Below are positions 33,055-41,516 of a stretch of 64,000 nucleotides of DNA, piece by piece; the stretch's first letter is position 1, and each line of letters opens with the position of its first letter. Source of the stretch: Salinibacterium sp. ZJ450 (GTDB lineage Bacteria > Actinomycetota > Actinomycetes > Actinomycetales > Microbacteriaceae); contig NZ_CP061771.1 in the NCBI RefSeq assembly GCF_011751885.2, positions 2,170,001 to 2,234,000 on the forward strand, given 5' to 3'. The notes under the pieces were generated by a model. The model was given only the letters and a program-made list of their open reading frames with translations, was not told where the DNA came from and did no database searches. The translations under genes and the position numbers were made by a program.

Positions 33055-34488
33055 CTAGATCAGGTACTGACTGAGGCCACGTTTGACGAATTCACCGTCG
33101 CCCTTGCGGCCGAGGTACTGGTTGTCGTCGACGATGACGCGGCCGCGTGAGAGCACGGTGTCGACGTGTCCGTCGATCTCGTAGCCCTCCCACGCCGAGT
33201 AGTCCATGTTCATGTGGTGGGTCTTGCCGAGCCCGATCGAGGTGTGCCCGTTCGGGTCGTAGACCACGAGGTCGGCGTCCGCGCCCGGCTGGATGACGCC
33301 CTTCTCGCCGTACACGCCGAACATGCGCGCCGGTGTGGTGCTGGTGAGTTCTACCCAGCGTTCCAAGGTGATCTCCCCGGTGACGACCCCCTGGTACATC
33401 AGGTCCATCCGGTGCTCGATGCCGCCGATTCCGTTCGGGATCTTCCGGAAGTCGCTCCGTCCGAGATCCTTCTGATCCTTCATGCAGAACGGGCAGTGGT
33501 CGGTCGACACCGTCTGCAGCGCGTTGGTGCGCAGCGCCTGCCACAGCGAGTCCTGGTGCCCTTCGGCGCGGCTGCGCAGCGGCGTCGAGCAGACCCACTT
33601 GGCACCCTCGAACTTGCCCCATTCGTCGCTCGAGGCACCGAGCTGGTCTTCGAGCGACAGGTACAGGTACTGCGGGCAGGTCTCGCCGAAGACGTTCTGT
33701 CCCTTGCCTCGCGCCCAGGCCAGCTGCTCGACCGCCTGCTTAGCCGAAACGTGCACCACGTACAGCGGCGCACCGGTGACCTTCGCGAGCATGATGGCGC
33801 GGTGTGTCGCCTCTTCCTCCAGCTCCCAGGCGCGGGCGATGCCGTGGTAATAGGGGTCGGTGTTGCCCTGGTCCACGAGCTGCTGGGCGAGCACGTCGAT
33901 CGCTGGACCGTTCTCGGCATGCATCATCGTGAGCATGCCCGTGTCGCGCGACACCTGCATGGCCTTCAGGATCTGCGCGTCATCCGAATAGAACACCCCC
34001 GGATAGGCCATGAACAACTTGAAGCTCGTGACGCCCTCGTCGGGCAGGCGCCGCAGCGCCTCGAGCGAATCCGCGGTGACATCCCCGACTATCTGATGGA
34101 AGCCGTAGTCGATCGCGCAGTTGCCCGCCGCCTTCTCGTGCCAGGCCGCGAGACCGTCCTCGAGGCGCTGACCGTAGGTCTGCACGGCGAAGTCGATGAT
34201 CGAGGTGGTGCCGCCGTGCGCGGCGGCGCGGGTGCCGGATTCGAAGGTGTCGGATGCCTCGGTGCCGCCGAACGGCAGCTGCATGTGGGTGTGCGCGTCG
34301 ATGCCGCCCGGGATCACGTACTTGCCGGCGGCGTCGATGACGGTGTCCACGTTGCTCTCGACGTCGAAGCCGAGCAGGGTGGAGCCGGGTGCGAGCACAG
34401 CGGCGATCCTGTCGCCGTCGACCAGGACGTCGGCGGATGCGGTACCGGTGGCGTTGACGACGGTGCCGTTCTTGATGAGGGTCTTCAC
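33055..34488 (-). CDS. hydA: Dihydropyrimidinase / hydantoinase
   Basis: Cyclic amidohydrolase of 477 residues that opens dihydrouracil or hydantoin rings to N-carbamoyl amino acids. The binuclear metal site is complete: H66 and H68 (DAHTHM), carboxylated K157 (TSFKLFMAY), H190 (MMHAENG), H246 (VVHVSAK) and D330 (STDHCPF). The start is GTG with GGGAG upstream, 10 bp after the beta-ureidopropionase stop. The neighbouring carbamoyl hydrolase and aminotransferase favour dihydropyrimidine as the natural substrate. Confidence 0.93.
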   Translation of the reverse strand: MKTLIKNGTVVNATGTASADVLVDGDRIAAVLAPGSTLLGFDVESNVDTVIDAAGKYVIPGGIDAHTHMQLPFGGTEASDTFESGTRAAAHGGTTSIIDFAVQTYGQRLEDGLAAWHEKAAGNCAIDYGFHQIVGDVTADSLEALRRLPDEGVTSFKLFMAYPGVFYSDDAQILKAMQVSRDTGMLTMMHAENGPAIDVLAQQLVDQGNTDPYYHGIARAWELEEEATHRAIMLAKVTGAPLYVVHVSAKQAVEQLAWARGKGQNVFGETCPQYLYLSLEDQLGASSDEWGKFEGAKWVCSTPLRSRAEGHQDSLWQALRTNALQTVSTDHCPFCMKDQKDLGRSDFRKIPNGIGGIEHRMDLMYQGVVTGEITLERWVELTSTTPARMFGVYGEKGVIQPGADADLVVYDPNGHTSIGLGKTHHMNMDYSAWEGYEIDGHVDTVLSRGRVIVDDNQYLGRKGDGEFVKRGLSQYLI

Positions 34489-34498
34489 GGTGTCTCCC

Positions 34499-35347
34499 CT
34501 ACGGCTTCGGGATGGACGTGTAGGACTCCGGGCGGCGGTCGCGGTAGAACTGCCAGTTGTTGCGCACCTGCCGGATCATGTCCAAGTCGAGGTCGCGGAT
34601 GACCACTTCCTCCTCGCTGTCGCTGCCGTATTCGCCGACCAGGTTGCCCTGCGGGTCGACGAACTGGCTCGAACCGTAGAAGTTGACGGCGAGCGGGCCG
34701 TACTCGTTGTCCTCGGTGCCGACGCGGTTCGGGGCCGCCACGAAGTAGCCGTTCGCGGCCGCTGCGGCGGGCTGTTCGAGTTGCCAGAGCCGGTTGGAGA
34801 GCCCGGGTTTGGTGGCGTTCGGGTTGAACACGATTTGCGCGCCGTTCAGCCCGAGTTCGCGCCATCCCTCGGGGAAGTGGCGGTCGTAACAGATGTAGAC
34901 GCCGATCGGGCCGACGGCGGTCTTGAATACCGGATAGCCGAGGTTGCCCGGCCGGAAGTAGAACTTCTCCCAGAACTTGTCGAGGTTGGGGATGTGGTGC
35001 TTGCGGTACTTGCCGAGGATGCTGCCGTCGGAGTCGACCACCACCGCGGTGTTGTAGTAGACCCCGGGCTGGTCCTCCTCGTAGATCGGCAGCACCATGA
35101 CCATGTTGAGTTCCTTGGCCAGCTTCGCGAAGCGCTGCACGATCGGCCCGTCGGCCGGCTCGGCGTAGTCGTAGTACTTGGGGTCCTCGGTGATGCCGAA
35201 GTACGGACCGTAGAACAGCTCCTGGAAGCAGATAACCTGGGCGCCCTGGGCGGCCGCGTCACGCGCGAACTGCTCGTGCTTCTGGATCATCGACTCCTTG
35301 TCGCCGGTCCAGGTGGTCTGAGTGATCGCTGCTCGTACAACCGACAT
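34499..35347 (-). CDS. Nitrilase-superfamily N-carbamoyl hydrolase, probable beta-ureidopropionase
   Basis: Carbon-nitrogen hydrolase of 282 residues with the catalytic triad E43 (FQELFY), K116 (KYRKHHIP) and C153 (YICYDRHFPEG). It would release CO2 and ammonia from N-carbamoyl-beta-alanine. The start at ATG 35347 is set by GGAGG four bases upstream (MSVVRAAITQ). A 30-codon in-frame extension crosses the promoter dyads and is rejected. It is the first gene of the eight-gene minus-strand operon that ends with the aminotransferase gene. Confidence 0.92.
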   Translation of the reverse strand: MSVVRAAITQTTWTGDKESMIQKHEQFARDAAAQGAQVICFQELFYGPYFGITEDPKYYDYAEPADGPIVQRFAKLAKELNMVMVLPIYEEDQPGVYYNTAVVVDSDGSILGKYRKHHIPNLDKFWEKFYFRPGNLGYPVFKTAVGPIGVYICYDRHFPEGWRELGLNGAQIVFNPNATKPGLSNRLWQLEQPAAAAANGYFVAAPNRVGTEDNEYGPLAVNFYGSSQFVDPQGNLVGEYGSDSEEEVVIRDLDLDMIRQVRNNWQFYRDRRPESYTSIPKP

Positions 35348-35686
35348 GCTGCCTCCGCGCTCTATGACCCCGGCAACAGCTGCACCGTGCCGGGTGCCTT
35401 GTTTCAGAACAAACCTCGTTGTTTGCTCTGCCATCATCTGCCGTAAACATTTCTCGCTGATTTCGGCGTATGACGTTGGCGTAAACCTAGACGTGGCGGC
35501 GCGGCTCTACAAGCCCTGAGTTCAACACGGATGGCGCGCGGACCGAGTAACGTATGTCGTACCTCGACCCCTCGCGCCCGGTATGGCGCGGTGCGCTGAC
35601 TTCTCGCTGAAGCAGTTGGTTCGAGTTCGCCGGTGTGTTGCGCCCGCGGACTGTCCGTTCCCAGCCGTTCCCAGCCAAGGAGTTCC
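35348..35686. other. Divergent promoter region, no gene seen
   Basis: This 339-bp stretch separates the pyrimidine operon (minus strand) from the F420-precursor importer operon (plus strand). It is relatively AT-rich near 35400-35500. Apart from the dyads at 35399-35425 and an AAGGAG ribosome-binding site at 35677-35682, no conserved RNA fold, riboswitch or coding frame was recognised. Confidence 0.6.
35399..35425 (-). promoter_or_regulatory. Candidate operator of the pyrimidine-catabolism operon
   Basis: Two overlapping dyads are visible: TTGTT-TCAG-AACAA (35399-35412) and CAAAC-CTCGTT-GTTTG (35410-35425). They are AT-rich and lie 52-78 bp upstream of the first gene's ATG. No regulator gene is adjacent, so the binding protein is unknown. 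Confidence 0.45.
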
Positions 35687-36676
35687 GTGTCCCGTCGTAC
35701 CCTCGCAGTTCTTTCTCTCTCCCTCGGGGCGGTGGCCCTGTCTGGCTGTTCCGCGGCGACGGCTCCCGCGTCGAGCCCGTCCACCTCGTCGGTCGCGCCC
35801 ACCCCGGTGACGATCGATAACTGCGGTTTTGAGGTCACCGTCGAGCGCCCACCGGAGCGCATCCTCACCATCAAGTCGACGACCACCGAGATGCTGCTGG
35901 CCCTCGGCCTTGGAGACCAGATCATCGGCACCGCGTTCCCCGACGGGCCGGTTCCTGAGCAGTGGGCGGCCGAGGCGGCCGACATCCCGGTGATCAGTGA
36001 TTTCGCTCCTGCTCAGGAGGCGGTGCTCGATCTCGAACCCGACTTCATCTACGCCGGCTGGGAGTCGAACTTGACCTCGGACACCGCGGGTGAGCGCGAC
36101 GCGCTCGCGTCGCTCGGGGTGGGCAGCTATGTCTCCCCGTCCGCCTGCAAGGAGCCCGGATACAAGCCGGGGAAGCTCACCTTCGACCTGGTGTTCGACG
36201 AGATCCGCGAGGCCGGCACCGTGTTCGGTGCGGAAGCCGCGGCCGACGACCTGGTGGCCGAGCAGCAGCAAGCGCTCGCGGCGCTCTCGCCCTCCACCGC
36301 GGGCCTGACCGCGCTCTGGTACTCCTCTGGCACCGACACGCCGTATGTCGGGGCGGGCATCGGCGCCCCGCAGATGATGCTGGAGGCCGCTGGTCTGACG
36401 AACGTGGCGGCGAATGTCGCGGACACCTGGGCCTCGCTCGGCTGGGAGTCGATCATCGACGCCAATCCCGACGTGATCGTTCTGGTGGACGCCAGCTGGA
36501 ACACCGCAGCTTCGAAGATCGAGATGCTCACCGCCAACCCGGTGACCGCGCAACTGAGCGCGGTGGCCGAGCGCAGGTTCATCACGGTGCCGTTCGCAGC
36601 CGGTGAGGCGGGGGTGCGCAACGTCGAGGCGGTGCGGTCGATCCTCGACCAGCTGGCCGCGCTGGATGCCCGCTAA
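35687..36676 (+). CDS. ABC transporter substrate-binding lipoprotein for an F420 precursor
   Basis: Periplasmic-binding-like lipoprotein of the BtuF/FecB fold, 329 residues, with lipobox LSGC near residue 21. The GTG start at 35687 has AAGGAG four bases upstream. The segments GFEVTVERPPERILTIKSTTTEMLLALGL and FAPAQEAVLDLEPDFIYAGWESN are typical of metal-chelate binders. From memory it matches the 'putative F420-0 ABC transporter' set (TIGR03868) defined by proximity to F420 genes. Here it is in operon with cofD, so deazaflavin FO is a plausible ligand. Cobalamin or a siderophore remains possible. Confidence 0.78.
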   Translation: MSRRTLAVLSLSLGAVALSGCSAATAPASSPSTSSVAPTPVTIDNCGFEVTVERPPERILTIKSTTTEMLLALGLGDQIIGTAFPDGPVPEQWAAEAADIPVISDFAPAQEAVLDLEPDFIYAGWESNLTSDTAGERDALASLGVGSYVSPSACKEPGYKPGKLTFDLVFDEIREAGTVFGAEAAADDLVAEQQQALAALSPSTAGLTALWYSSGTDTPYVGAGIGAPQMMLEAAGLTNVAANVADTWASLGWESIIDANPDVIVLVDASWNTAASKIEMLTANPVTAQLSAVAERRFITVPFAAGEAGVRNVEAVRSILDQLAALDAR

Positions 36677-36680
36677 CCGG

Positions 36681-37769
36681 ATGCCGGGCGACAACCGGAT
36701 GACGGACCGGACGACGAGCGACGAGCGGATGCCGGGGACCCGGCGCACACCCGCGACCGGTCGTCGCCCGGCCACCACCTGGGCGTGGGGGCTGCTGCTG
36801 GCTGCGATGCTGGTCGCGTCGATCGTGACCGCGATCTGCTTCGGCGCCGCCGACATCCGCCCGGCCGACGTGTTCGCCAGCGTGGCCGCTCACCTCGGAT
36901 TGGGCGACAGTCCGCTCAGCGTGCTGCGCGACGGCATCGTGTGGGAGCTGCGGTTGCCGCGGGTGCTGACCGCGGCGGCCGTAGGCGCGGGCCTGGCGTT
37001 GGCCGGTGCGGTGATGCAGGCGCTCACCCGTAACCCGCTGGCCGACCCGTACCTGCTCGGGCTGTCATCTGGCGCGTCGCTCGGCGCGGTCAGCGTGCTG
37101 CTGCTCGGACTCGGCGTTCTGCTGCCGGTCGCCGCGTTCCTCGGGGCGTTGGCCGCCCTGCTCTGCACACTGCTGCTGGCCGGCGCATCCGGAGCACTCA
37201 CGCCCACTCGCACGGTGCTCGCCGGCGTGGCCGTGTCGGCGCTCGCGGCGGCGCTGACGAGCTTCGTGATTTTCTGGTCTGCCCAGGGCGATTCCTTCCG
37301 CGAGATCCTGAACTGGCTGCTCGGCTCACTCAGCGGCGCGGACTGGGGCACGGTCGCGATCGCCGGCACGGCGGTGCTGGTCGTCGGCGTGCCGGTGATG
37401 TTCAGCGGCCGGCTGCTCGACGCGTTCGCGTTCGGGGACACCACCGCGGCCGCGCTCGGCGTGAATGTGGCCGCCACCCGCTGGACGTTGCTGGCGGTGA
37501 CCGCCCTGCTCACCGGGGCGATGGTGTCGGTGAGCGGCTCGATCGGGTTCATCGGGCTCGTTCTGCCGCACGCGGTACGGTTGCTCACCGGGGCCCGGCA
37601 CCGGGTGCTGCTGCCGCTGGTCGCGTTGACCGGCGCGATCGTGCTCGTCTGGGCGGACACCGCGGCGCGCACCCTGTTCGACCCTCGGGAGCTTCCGGTC
37701 GGCATCGTCACGGCGATCGTCGGCGCTCCGGTGTTCGCGGCGCTGCTGGCGCGGCGGAGAACCCGATGA
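36681..37769 (+). CDS. ABC transporter permease, FecCD family (F420-precursor importer)
   Basis: BtuC/FecCD-type permease of about 362 residues with a long polar N-terminal tail and then roughly ten helices. Landmarks are LRLPRVLTAAAVGAGLALAGAVMQALTRNPLADP and GSIGFIGLVLPHAVR. The exact start is uncertain: ATGs at 36681, 36699 and 36729 are all in frame and none has a strong ribosome-binding site. The first, four bases after the upstream stop, is listed. It ends with an ATGA overlap into its ATPase gene. Confidence 0.85.
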   Translation: MPGDNRMTDRTTSDERMPGTRRTPATGRRPATTWAWGLLLAAMLVASIVTAICFGAADIRPADVFASVAAHLGLGDSPLSVLRDGIVWELRLPRVLTAAAVGAGLALAGAVMQALTRNPLADPYLLGLSSGASLGAVSVLLLGLGVLLPVAAFLGALAALLCTLLLAGASGALTPTRTVLAGVAVSALAAALTSFVIFWSAQGDSFREILNWLLGSLSGADWGTVAIAGTAVLVVGVPVMFSGRLLDAFAFGDTTAAALGVNVAATRWTLLAVTALLTGAMVSVSGSIGFIGLVLPHAVRLLTGARHRVLLPLVALTGAIVLVWADTAARTLFDPRELPVGIVTAIVGAPVFAALLARRRTR

Positions 37770-38578
37770 GCGCCGACTCGATGGGCGTTGATTCGAGGGG
37801 CCTTGCCGTCCGCGGCGTGCGGATGAGCCTCGGCGGCCGCAGCATCATCGACGGCGTCGACCTGATCGCGCCAGCAGGCTCGGTGACCGCTCTGGTCGGG
37901 CCGAACGGTGCGGGCAAGACCACCCTGTTGCGCGGGGTGGCGGGCCTGCTGCCGCTGTCCGCCGGCAGCGTGTGGTTCGGCGGCGACGACCTGCTCGGGC
38001 TCAGCCGACGGGCCCGCGCTCGGGTGGTCGCGGTGGTCGAGCAGGAGCTCAGCACCGAAGCCAGCCTGAGCGTGCGCGACGCGGTTGAACTCGGCCGGAC
38101 TCCGCATCGGCCACTGCTGGCCGCATCCGCCGGCGACGATGCCGCGGTGGTGACCGAGGCGCTGGCCACGGTGGGCATGGAGGGTTTCGCCGACCGGCAG
38201 CTCGAGTCGTTATCCGGCGGGGAACGGCAGCGCGTGCACCTGGCGCGGGCGCTTGCCCAGCAGCCGCGGCTGATGCTGCTCGACGAGCCAACGAACCATC
38301 TCGACATCCGGGCGCAACTGTCGACGCTCGCGCTGCTGCGCCGGCTGGCCCGCAACTCGGTGACGGTGATCGCCGCGCTGCACGACCTCACCCTCGCCGC
38401 CACCTACGCCGACCACGTCGTGGTGCTGACCGAGGGCCGCGTGGTCGCGTCTGGCCCACCCGGCGACGTGCTGACCGCACCGGTCATCCACGACGTGTAT
38501 GGCGTGCAGGCGACCGTGTTGCAGCATCCCGGGACCGGCCGTCCGGTCATCGCATTCGCCCCAGAGGAGGACTCGTGA
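37766..38578 (+). CDS. ABC transporter ATP-binding protein (F420-precursor importer)
   Basis: BtuD/FecE-type ATPase of 270 residues. Walker A is GPNGAGKTT (about 46-54), the signature is LSGGERQR, Walker B is LMLLDEPTNHLD and the switch His is in LHDLTLA. It overlaps both neighbours (ATGA upstream, GTGA into cofD downstream), so transporter and cofD are strictly co-translated. That coupling is the main evidence that the transported molecule feeds F420 synthesis. Confidence 0.88.
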   Translation: MSADSMGVDSRGLAVRGVRMSLGGRSIIDGVDLIAPAGSVTALVGPNGAGKTTLLRGVAGLLPLSAGSVWFGGDDLLGLSRRARARVVAVVEQELSTEASLSVRDAVELGRTPHRPLLAASAGDDAAVVTEALATVGMEGFADRQLESLSGGERQRVHLARALAQQPRLMLLDEPTNHLDIRAQLSTLALLRRLARNSVTVIAALHDLTLAATYADHVVVLTEGRVVASGPPGDVLTAPVIHDVYGVQATVLQHPGTGRPVIAFAPEEDS

Positions 38579-39543
38579 TCGCTGGACCCATCAGAATCGC
38601 CGTGCTGGCCGGGGGCGTGGGCGGCGCCAAGTTCGTGCGCGGGGTGCGGCACGCAATGCCGGATGCCGACATCCGGGTGGTCGTCAACACCGGGGACGAC
38701 CTGTGGCTGACCGGGGTGCGGGTCTGCCCCGACCTGGACTCGATCATGTACGCGCTCGCCGGCGTGAACGACACCGAACGCGGCTGGGGACGGGCGGGCG
38801 AGAGCGAGCGGGTGTCCGCGGAGCTGGCGGCGTACGGGGTGGGCTGGCCGTGGTTCACGCTCGGCGACCTCGACTTGGGCACCCACCTGGCTCGCACCAG
38901 CCTGCTGCGCGACGGGCTGACCCTGACCGCGGCGACCGAGCGCCTCGCCGCCCGTTGGCCGATCGGCGTGACCCTGCTGCCGATGAGCGATCAGCCGGTG
39001 GAGACGCACGTGCGGGTCGCGGACGGGCTGGTCCACTTCGAGGAGTGGTGGGTTCGGCACCGCGCAGCCGTGCCGGCGCTCGGATTCGAGCAACTGGGCG
39101 TGCAGTCTGCCTCGCCGACGCCGGAGGTGCTCACGGCGATCGCCGAGGCCGACGCGGTGCTGCTCGCCCCGTCGAATCCCGTGGTGTCGATCGGCACGAT
39201 CCTGGGGGTGCCCGGCATGCGGGACGCGCTCGCCACCACGCCGGCACCGGTCGTGGGCGTGTCGCCGATCATCGGCGGAGCCGCCCTGCGCGGCATGGCC
39301 GCCGAGTGCCTGGCCGCGATCGGGGTCGCGGTGAGCGCGGATGCCGTGGCGCGGCACTACGGAGCCCGATCCTCCGGCGGCCTGCTGGACGGCTGGCTGG
39401 TGGACACTGCGGATGCCGCGGCGGTCGACGAGCTCATCGGTGACGGGATCCGCGCGGCGGCGAGACCGCTCTACCTGACCACCCTCGACGAATCGGCCGC
39501 GATCGTGAGATCCGCGCTGGAGTTGGGGCTGCCCCGCCGCTGA
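38575..39543 (+). CDS. cofD: 2-phospho-L-lactate transferase CofD/FbiA
   Basis: Transfers the phospholactate (or phosphoenolpyruvate) moiety from its GDP/GPP-activated form to the deazaflavin FO, giving (dehydro)F420-0. The 322-residue protein has the nucleotide loop LAGGVGGAKFVRG (about 9-21) and the FO-site segment NTGDDLWLTGVRVCPDLDS (about 40-58). The GTG start overlaps the ATPase stop. It is convergent with cofC, which makes its activated donor; two hairpin repeats lie between them. Confidence 0.94.
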   Translation: MIAGPIRIAVLAGGVGGAKFVRGVRHAMPDADIRVVVNTGDDLWLTGVRVCPDLDSIMYALAGVNDTERGWGRAGESERVSAELAAYGVGWPWFTLGDLDLGTHLARTSLLRDGLTLTAATERLAARWPIGVTLLPMSDQPVETHVRVADGLVHFEEWWVRHRAAVPALGFEQLGVQSASPTPEVLTAIAEADAVLLAPSNPVVSIGTILGVPGMRDALATTPAPVVGVSPIIGGAALRGMAAECLAAIGVAVSADAVARHYGARSSGGLLDGWLVDTADAAAVDELIGDGIRAAARPLYLTTLDESAAIVRSALELGLPRR

Positions 39544-39593
39544 ACCGCCGCTGATTCCGCCACCCGTGGTGAGGTCGGTGGTGAGGTCGGTCG

Positions 39594-39650
39594 TGAGGTC
39601 TGGCATTTAGTTCTTCCCGCGCTCGGTGAAGCACCGATTGCCAGACCTCA
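39594..39650. repeat. Palindromic repeat, GAGGTCTG family, copy 2
   Basis: A perfect 12-bp stem, TGAGGTCTGGCA (39594-39605) with TGCCAGACCTCA (39639-39650), closes a 33-base loop. Shorter GTGAGGTCGGT units precede it in tandem from 39568. It may also act as a terminator after cofD. Confidence 0.7.
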
Positions 39651-39676
39651 ACTCTGGCGCTTCCGGGCGCCTTGTG

Positions 39677-39735
39677 GTGAGGTCTGGCGTTTAGTCGTTC
39701 CGGAGGTCTGGAAGGGACCGTTTGCCAGACCTCAC
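39677..39735. repeat. Palindromic repeat, GAGGTCTG family, copy 3
   Basis: A perfect 12-bp stem, GTGAGGTCTGGC (39677-39688) with GCCAGACCTCAC (39724-39735). Internal parts (TTTAGT, TTCC, GAAG, CCG) match copy 2. The right arm contains the cofC stop codon, so the last cofC codons lie at the edge of the repeat. Confidence 0.7.
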
Positions 39736-40361
39736 TCGGGTGATGCCGGTGATGCCGGGTCCAGCGCGGCTCTCGTGTGCCGGCCCACGCCGAGGGCGAG
39801 CGCCTGCCGGAGGTCGGGTTCGCTGTCGACGTCGCGGCGGAGACCGGATGTCGCGGGCAGCTCGATCGGCACGTGACCGGCCTGCTCGTGGACGGCCCGG
39901 GATCCTGCGCCGAACCGTGGCACGAGCGCATCGGCGCGCAGGGCGGTGCTGAGGGTGGTTCCTGTGCCATCGGCATCGGGCACCATCGCGAGCGGGTGAG
40001 TGGCCGCCACGGCGAGCGCGGCGTCGAGGTCATGTGCGGTGAGGGCGGGCAGGTCAGCCAGCAGCACCCCGGCCGGGTGCGCCAGCTCGAGCACGGCGAG
40101 TCCGGAGCGGATCGCGGCGTTCAACCCCTCGCCAGGGTCGGGCACGATTTCGGCCCTTGATCCGTGCAGCGCTCCGGCGACCGCGACATCCGAAGTCACG
40201 ACGATCACGCGGCCGACCGATCCGGCGGCGAGCACCGCGTCGATCGCGTCTAGCGCGAACGCGATGGCGAGCGGTGAGCGCAGGCGGTCGTCTGCCAGGG
40301 CCAGGCGTGATTTGCCGTCGGCACCCTTCACCGGGAGTACGAGCGACCAGAGTGCTGACAT
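39732..40361 (-). CDS. cofC: 2-phospho-L-lactate / phosphoenolpyruvate guanylyltransferase
   Basis: CofC/FbiD nucleotidyltransferase of 209 residues that uses GTP to activate 2-phospholactate or phosphoenolpyruvate for CofD. Visible motifs are LVLPVKGADGKSRL at the N-terminus, GEGLNAAI, LLADLPAL, PDADGTGTTL, FGAGSRAVHE and the C-terminal LRRDVDSEPDL. The ATG at 40361 is the start. It is transcribed towards cofD, so the two F420 steps are encoded convergently. Confidence 0.92.
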   Translation of the reverse strand: MSALWSLVLPVKGADGKSRLALADDRLRSPLAIAFALDAIDAVLAAGSVGRVIVVTSDVAVAGALHGSRAEIVPDPGEGLNAAIRSGLAVLELAHPAGVLLADLPALTAHDLDAALAVAATHPLAMVPDADGTGTTLSTALRADALVPRFGAGSRAVHEQAGHVPIELPATSGLRRDVDSEPDLRQALALGVGRHTRAALDPASPASPE

Positions 40362-40378
40362 CGCCTCGAGGTTACCAA

Positions 40379-40412
40379 GGAGAGGAGGCCGACATCCGCC
40401 GCCCTCCTCTCC
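40379..40412 (-). terminator. Hairpin after the iron-siderophore binding-protein gene
   Basis: GGAGAGGAGG (40379-40388) pairs perfectly with CCTCCTCTCC (40403-40412) around a 14-base loop. It lies between the binding-protein gene and the cofC start and isolates cofC from iron-regulated transcription. Confidence 0.6.
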
Positions 40413-40438
40413 GCGCGTCCGCTATTTCGCTGTGCTCG

Positions 40439-41456
40439 CTACTTCGCGGCCGCCGCGGCGGTGGCGAGGGCTGCGACGTACTCGTCGATGCCCCAGGTGA
40501 GCGACAGCGCCGTGGGCGGCGACACCGCGGCGACCAGTTCGGTGCCGGTGACCGGAGGCCACCGTGCCCGCCTGCACCGCGGGAATCGCCTGCGCGTAGC
40601 TGGTCGCGAGGAACGCCTCGGCCGCGGCATCGTCGGCGGCGAAGTTCACCAGGATGTCGCTGTCGAGCTTGTCGAGCTGCTCATAGCTCAGCGTGTAGTA
40701 GAACGTGGAGTCGCCGCTGGCGAGTTCGTCCACCGCGGGGGCACTCACCATGCCCAGGTCGAGCAGGAACTGCACCCGCGAGTCGGCCTCCTTGTAGACG
40801 TAGAAGGTTCCGCCGACATCCCAGACGGCCGCCACGGTCTTGCCCTTGAGCTCCGGATGCGCTGCCGCCTGTTCGTCGACGACGGCCGCGATCTCGTCGA
40901 GCACGACGTCTGCCTCGGCGGACTTGCCAAGCGCGTCGCCGACGGTGCTGATCACGTCGCGCCATGGCGTCGACCAGGCCTCGTCGGGGTACGCCACGGT
41001 CGGCGCGATCTCGCTGAGCAAGGCGTACTGTTCCTCGGTGATGCCGGAGTAGACGGCCAGGATCAGGTCAGGGGCTGCCTCGGCGATCTGCTCGTAGGCG
41101 GGTGCCTCGGTGGATTCGGGGATCACCGTGGGGGTCTCCTCCCCCAGCTCGTCGAGCTTCTCGGCCACCCACGGCAGCACGCCGTTCTCGTCGCCGCCGT
41201 AGCTTTGCGCCTCCATCGCCACCGGAACCACCCCGAGCGCGAGCGCGGCATCCGTGCTGCCCCAGCCGAGCGTCACCACTCGTTCGGGCGCTGCGCTGAT
41301 CTCGGTCTCACCGAAGGCATGCTCGATGCTGACGGGGCTGAAGTCGCCGCCGCCGGACGTGCTGTCGACGTCGGACGGGGTGGCGGCGGCGCATCCGGTG
41401 ATGGCCAGCATCGACGCCGCGAGAGCGGCGACGATCGCGAGGGGACGTACGGTCAC
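40439..41456 (-). pseudogene. Iron-siderophore ABC binding protein, frameshifted near the C-terminus
   Basis: FepB/FecB-type lipoprotein with lipobox ITGC. The GTG at 41456 has AAGGAG upstream. The frame is intact from the start through PERVVTLGWGSTDAALALG and up to AIPAVQAGTVAS. There one extra base (about 40551-40555, in CCGG) shifts the frame; the shifted product runs to 40422 with an unrelated Arg/His-rich tail. The family-typical end (VTGTELVAAVSPPTALSLTW...) continues in the other frame to a stop at 40439. About 35 C-terminal residues are affected. This is either a real recent mutation or a sequencing error. An iron box lies upstream. Confidence 0.8.
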
Positions 41457-41480
41457 GGGGACTCCTTGTGCAGGGGAAGG

Positions 41481-41516
41481 CAAACCTTACTTAGGATTCA
41501 AACCTTACTTAGGATT
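41481..41516. repeat. Perfect tandem 18-bp repeat upstream of the siderophore-binding gene
   Basis: CAAACCTTACTTAGGATT occurs twice head to tail (41481-41498 and 41499-41516). The second copy runs into the iron box, so the first copy adds a TTAGG half-site closer to the gene. Confidence 0.85.

Noticed and set aside
35348-35686. Possible cobalamin or FMN riboswitch upstream of the importer
   Set aside because: No conserved riboswitch core or extended fold could be recognised; only short dyads and a ribosome-binding site are visible.
39568-39735. CRISPR-like array between cofD and cofC
   Set aside because: There are only two hairpin repeats plus short GTGAGGTCGGT units, with no regular spacers and no cas genes.
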